From positions 159,169 to 223,168 of the forward strand of contig NZ_JABXWT010000004.1 of NCBI RefSeq assembly GCF_013377785.1: 64,000 nucleotides of DNA, read 5' to 3'. The translations under genes were made by a program, and so were the position numbers. The notes under the pieces are model-generated. The model ran no database searches. It was not told the DNA's origin and saw only the letters and a list, made by a program, of their open reading frames with translations. The DNA comes from Ruegeria haliotis (lineage in GTDB: Bacteria > Pseudomonadota > Alphaproteobacteria > Rhodobacterales > Rhodobacteraceae). Of the stretch, positions 61,662 through 64,000 are shown piece after piece. Position 1 is the stretch's first letter, and every line of letters starts with the position of its first letter.

Positions 61662-61766
61662 GTTTTGCCAGTTTTGCAACGCGTGTTTTTGCGCGGTGAG
61701 GTCCTGGCCGTCGGTGGAGCAGCGGGCATATCCAACAAGAGTGGTATTCGTGGCCGCACTGTACAA
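61662..61766 (-). pseudogene. Serine recombinase (resolvase) N-terminal fragment
   Basis: Read from TTG 61766, the minus strand gives 'TLVGYARCSTDGQDLTAQKH', the exact start pattern of Tn3-type resolvase/invertase catalytic domains, with the nucleophile Ser in 'RCSTDGQDL'. After about 33 residues the similarity ends and the frame runs on as unrelated sequence into the back of the EamA gene. It is a remnant of a mobile element. Confidence 0.75.
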
Positions 61767-62048
61767 ATAGGCCGCTTCATTGCAATTTTATCGTGCCATC
61801 TATATGAGACGTTCATTGAGCCAGTTCTATTGGAAGGGCACATCAGCGAAAAATCGTCCGCTGATCGATCCCCTACCGGACACACGGGACAAGCGCCAGC
61901 ATCCCCTGCCCCAGTCTCAACAATTCAAACGCTGGCCCGTTGATTTCTTTGGCGTCCCAGTCTCAAAATTTGAGGAACTTCACACGCGCGCTACCTTCAA
62001 CTGCGACTCATGTTAGAAAGCAGTAACTTATCTAACAAGAGGTATCAT

Positions 62049-63085
62049 ATGGGCGCCGTTTACAGCCAGCTGAGTGTCACAGAACGACGCAAAACTCCCT
62101 CTCATGGTTTGCTTTGCAAACAACTGCCGGTCGACGGAACGCTGGAGACACGCGAAGGTCCCTGTTCGTGAAATGGCGCGTATGCTGAAGCGCTCAAGAG
62201 TCACCATTCATCGAAAGATCAAACGAAAATTTTTCTCGGATTCCTGCCTGCCAAAATGCGATGGCTACTACGGTGTGGCCGCGCAACTGATGACGGTCGA
62301 TCGGCGTGCCCGGCAACGGAATCTGATCCGCCACCCGGATCTGTGCAAGCGTATGGTCGAGCGTCTGAAGAATGGCTGGACGCCCGAACAGATTGGCAAT
62401 CGAATGATCTATGAAGGCGCCAGGCTACGGGTCTGTCAGGAAACGATCTATCACTACATCTATTCCAGAGAAGGCATGGCCGACGAGCTTTGGTGGTACC
62501 TGCCTGAGCACAGAAAGTACCGTCGGCCACGCCGTACCAGAAAACGCTAGGCCCCGAAGTTCGACCGTGATGTCAGCATTCTGTTCCGGCCCGACGACGT
62601 GGCGCACCGTCGTCAGTTCGGGCACTCGCTGCACGGCAGGCGATTGCGAAGTAATCTGCCGAGAGTGGGAAGGTGATCTGATGCTGTTCAAACAGAGCCA
62701 TGGGCAGTCGAATGTCACATCGCTGGTCGAGCGTGTTAGCCTGTTCACCCTGTTGCCGAAGAATCCGAACAAGCGCACGAAACCGGTCATGGGCAAAATC
62801 ATGAAAGCGGTGCACGACCTGCCCCACCTGGCGCGGAGGTCCATCACATTCGATCGTGGCACAGAATTCGTGAGCTGGCCGCATCTACAAGCCGAGATTG
62901 GAACGCAAGCCTGGTTCTGTGATCCCTCTTCACCTTGGCAAAATGGCACGATCGAGAACACCTATCGCCGGGCTCGGCGTTGGCTACCACGCAAGCGAGA
63001 CATCACGGCGGTCTCAGATCATGAATTGAAAGTGATCTGCGGCCGCGCTGCGCGTTACACGAACGGCAGCGTCCCGATAATTTGA
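62049..63085 (+). pseudogene. Broken IS30-family transposase
   Basis: The parts of an IS30 transposase are all in order but in three frames. ATG 62049 starts 'MGAVYSQLSVTERRK'. About 46 unrelated bases (about 62094-62139) shift the frame, then 'HAKVPVREMARMLKRSRVTI' and 'KNGWTPEQIGNRMIYEGARL' follow. A TAG at 62548-62550 cuts the frame before 'KFDRDVSILFRPDDVAHRR'. Another 40 extra bases (62626-62665) separate 'FGH' from 'WEGDLMLF'. The DDE residues are still seen in WEGDLM, 'ITFDRGTEF' and 'SPWQNGTIENTYRRARRW'. The C-terminus breaks off after 'DHELKVICG'. It cannot make an active transposase. Confidence 0.9.
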
Positions 63086-63552
63086 CAAGAAAATCGTAAA
63101 TTCTTGAGTCTCAGAAATTCAAAGCCCTAAGTAACTAAATTTTCTGCAACCACAGTCTCACTAATTGGGTGATCCGACACACAGTGTCGGAGTACGTAAT
63201 CAATGAGACTCGTCTCCCTTTGAAATCAAGGGCTTGAGGATTCTGCGTTTCTTGACAGAATATATTGATCTAGGCTTAACAAGCTGATCTCAGCCTATAG
63301 TCGAGCGCCAGTAGTTTTAGAAAAGGCAGGTCCAGAGGCATTTGCGTCTCCATCCAGCGTATGTCCTCGACTCGGATACTCAGATTGTATCCGCCACGCT
63401 TATTGATGCTGAGGCTGATCTCGCACCCGTTGAAAAAATCCCAAAGCACTAACGGAACTCGCACTGCTAATGAAACGGAAGTTCGCAGAGCGAAGGCTTT
63501 GTTGCCTGCCTGTGACCGCCCCTCTTTCGAGGAGCGGTTTCGCTATTCTGCC
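63086..63552. other. Decayed stretch between IS30 and GNAT remnants
   Basis: About 470 bases with no supported gene. A 62-codon minus frame (63276-63464) shows no family. A perfect hairpin at 63173-63191 is listed separately. I looked for a clear IS30 right end and did not find one. Confidence 0.45.
63173..63191. repeat. Perfect 8-bp hairpin
   Basis: TCCGACAC (63173-63180) and GTGTCGGA (63184-63191) are exact inverted copies with an ACA loop. No T-tract follows. It may be a small palindromic element or protein-binding site left in the decayed zone. Confidence 0.6.
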
Positions 63553-63842
63553 TTATGCACCCGGCATGGCCATCTTGCGGTTCACCTGAGTTGACGGTTC
63601 GTACACTTCGTCTTCGACAAGCTCGAAACCGTATCATTTGCAGAATGGGCGCTCTAAGACGTTGTCGCAGAATACTTCAAATTTCAGAGGGCCTTTGAAA
63701 GCGACTGCATATTCCACCATAACCCTGCCCTAACTCTTTCCGGGCTTTGCGGTCCCGGAAATAGGTCGCCAATCTGGTTTCCGATCAAGGCAATGAAACC
63801 AATGATATTACTGTCCTCTTCCAACACAAAGGTACGGCCCCA
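63553..63842 (-). pseudogene. Broken GNAT-family acetyltransferase
   Basis: Reading the minus strand, pieces of a GNAT acetyltransferase appear in more than one frame: 'FVLEEDSNIIGFIALIGNQIGDLF' (given as two strands), a decayed acetyl-CoA loop near 'SPERVRAGLWWNM', then 'LKFEVFCDNVLERPFC', an in-frame stop, and the last strands 'YGFELVEDEVYEPSTQVNRK' ending at TAA 63553. Frameshifts and the stop show it is not functional. The N-terminal part beyond 63842 is not clear. Confidence 0.7.
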
Positions 63843-64000
63843 AATCTGAGCTCATTTAGGCGAGGGACAGGGGCCTGGGTCAGCCTGAATTGTCGCGCAA
63901 TGCTCTTAAGTCATTCTAAGGTTCGCATTCCGCCGATTCTGTTGAGAAGCAACGTGTTGCTGACGCAGAAAGGGTTCGTCTGAACAGAGCGCGAATGCCT

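Noticed and set aside
59427..64000. Integrated element with tRNA-Leu attachment repeat
   Set aside because: No integrase gene and no second copy of the tRNA 3' end was seen in the window.
1..64000. CRISPR array or restriction/defence island
   Set aside because: No regularly spaced direct repeats, cas, nuclease or methylase genes of defence type were found. The dynamin cluster as a defence system remains only a possibility.

Overview
The window looks like the chromosome of a marine alphaproteobacterium of the Rhodobacteraceae (Roseobacter group). This rests on gene content: a monomeric NADP-isocitrate dehydrogenase, a UgpC-type sugar ABC ATPase beside an IclR regulator, a LysR/DUF1127/EamA trio, moderate-to-high GC codon use, and ATGA/GTGA stop-start overlaps. 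Everything here is read from the sequence and from family knowledge; no database search was run.

Layout. (1) 1-6180: end of an IclR regulator and a sugar ABC ATPase, a periplasmic TPR protein, monomeric isocitrate dehydrogenase, and a lone formyltransferase. (2) 6191-42683: a surface-polysaccharide locus of about 36 kb. It holds a PglC-like phospho-sugar transferase, an ExoF/Wza-type export protein, a Wzx-like flippase, six or more glycosyltransferases, two GtrA proteins with a GtrB-like partner, a PglF-like UDP-sugar 4,6-dehydratase, and a DegT aminotransferase / formyltransferase / PIG-L deacetylase cassette. It also holds a CDP-3,6-dideoxyhexose branch (RfbF, RfbG, RfbH, an SDR), a methyltransferase, two sulfotransferases, two divergent carbamoyltransferases, an SGNH hydrolase, a CE4 deacetylase and an AsnB-like amidotransferase. 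The likely product is a heavily decorated glycan (N-formylated amino sugar, dideoxy sugar, sulfate, carbamoyl and perhaps amide groups). (3) 42734-58547: thirteen genes all on the minus strand. In transcription order they are a 140-aa orphan, a long then a short dynamin-like GTPase, a Roadblock-like protein, a 290-aa orphan, a second long/short dynamin-like pair, a transmembrane Ser/Thr kinase, an FHA protein, a PP2C phosphatase, and two periplasmic LysM + solute-binding-domain proteins. (4) 59342-64000: tRNA-Leu(UAG), the LysR/DUF1127/EamA trio, then a decayed zone with a resolvase fragment, a broken IS30-family transposase and a broken GNAT acetyltransferase.

The strongest candidate for an undescribed system is region 3. 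A kinase-FHA-phosphatase module of the type known from type VI secretion occurs without any secretion gene and is joined to two tandem pairs of different dynamin-like GTPases, a Roadblock-like candidate GTPase regulator, and two periplasmic LysM/solute-binding proteins. I infer an envelope-sensing, phosphorylation-controlled membrane-remodelling system. Function, partners and novelty are untested.
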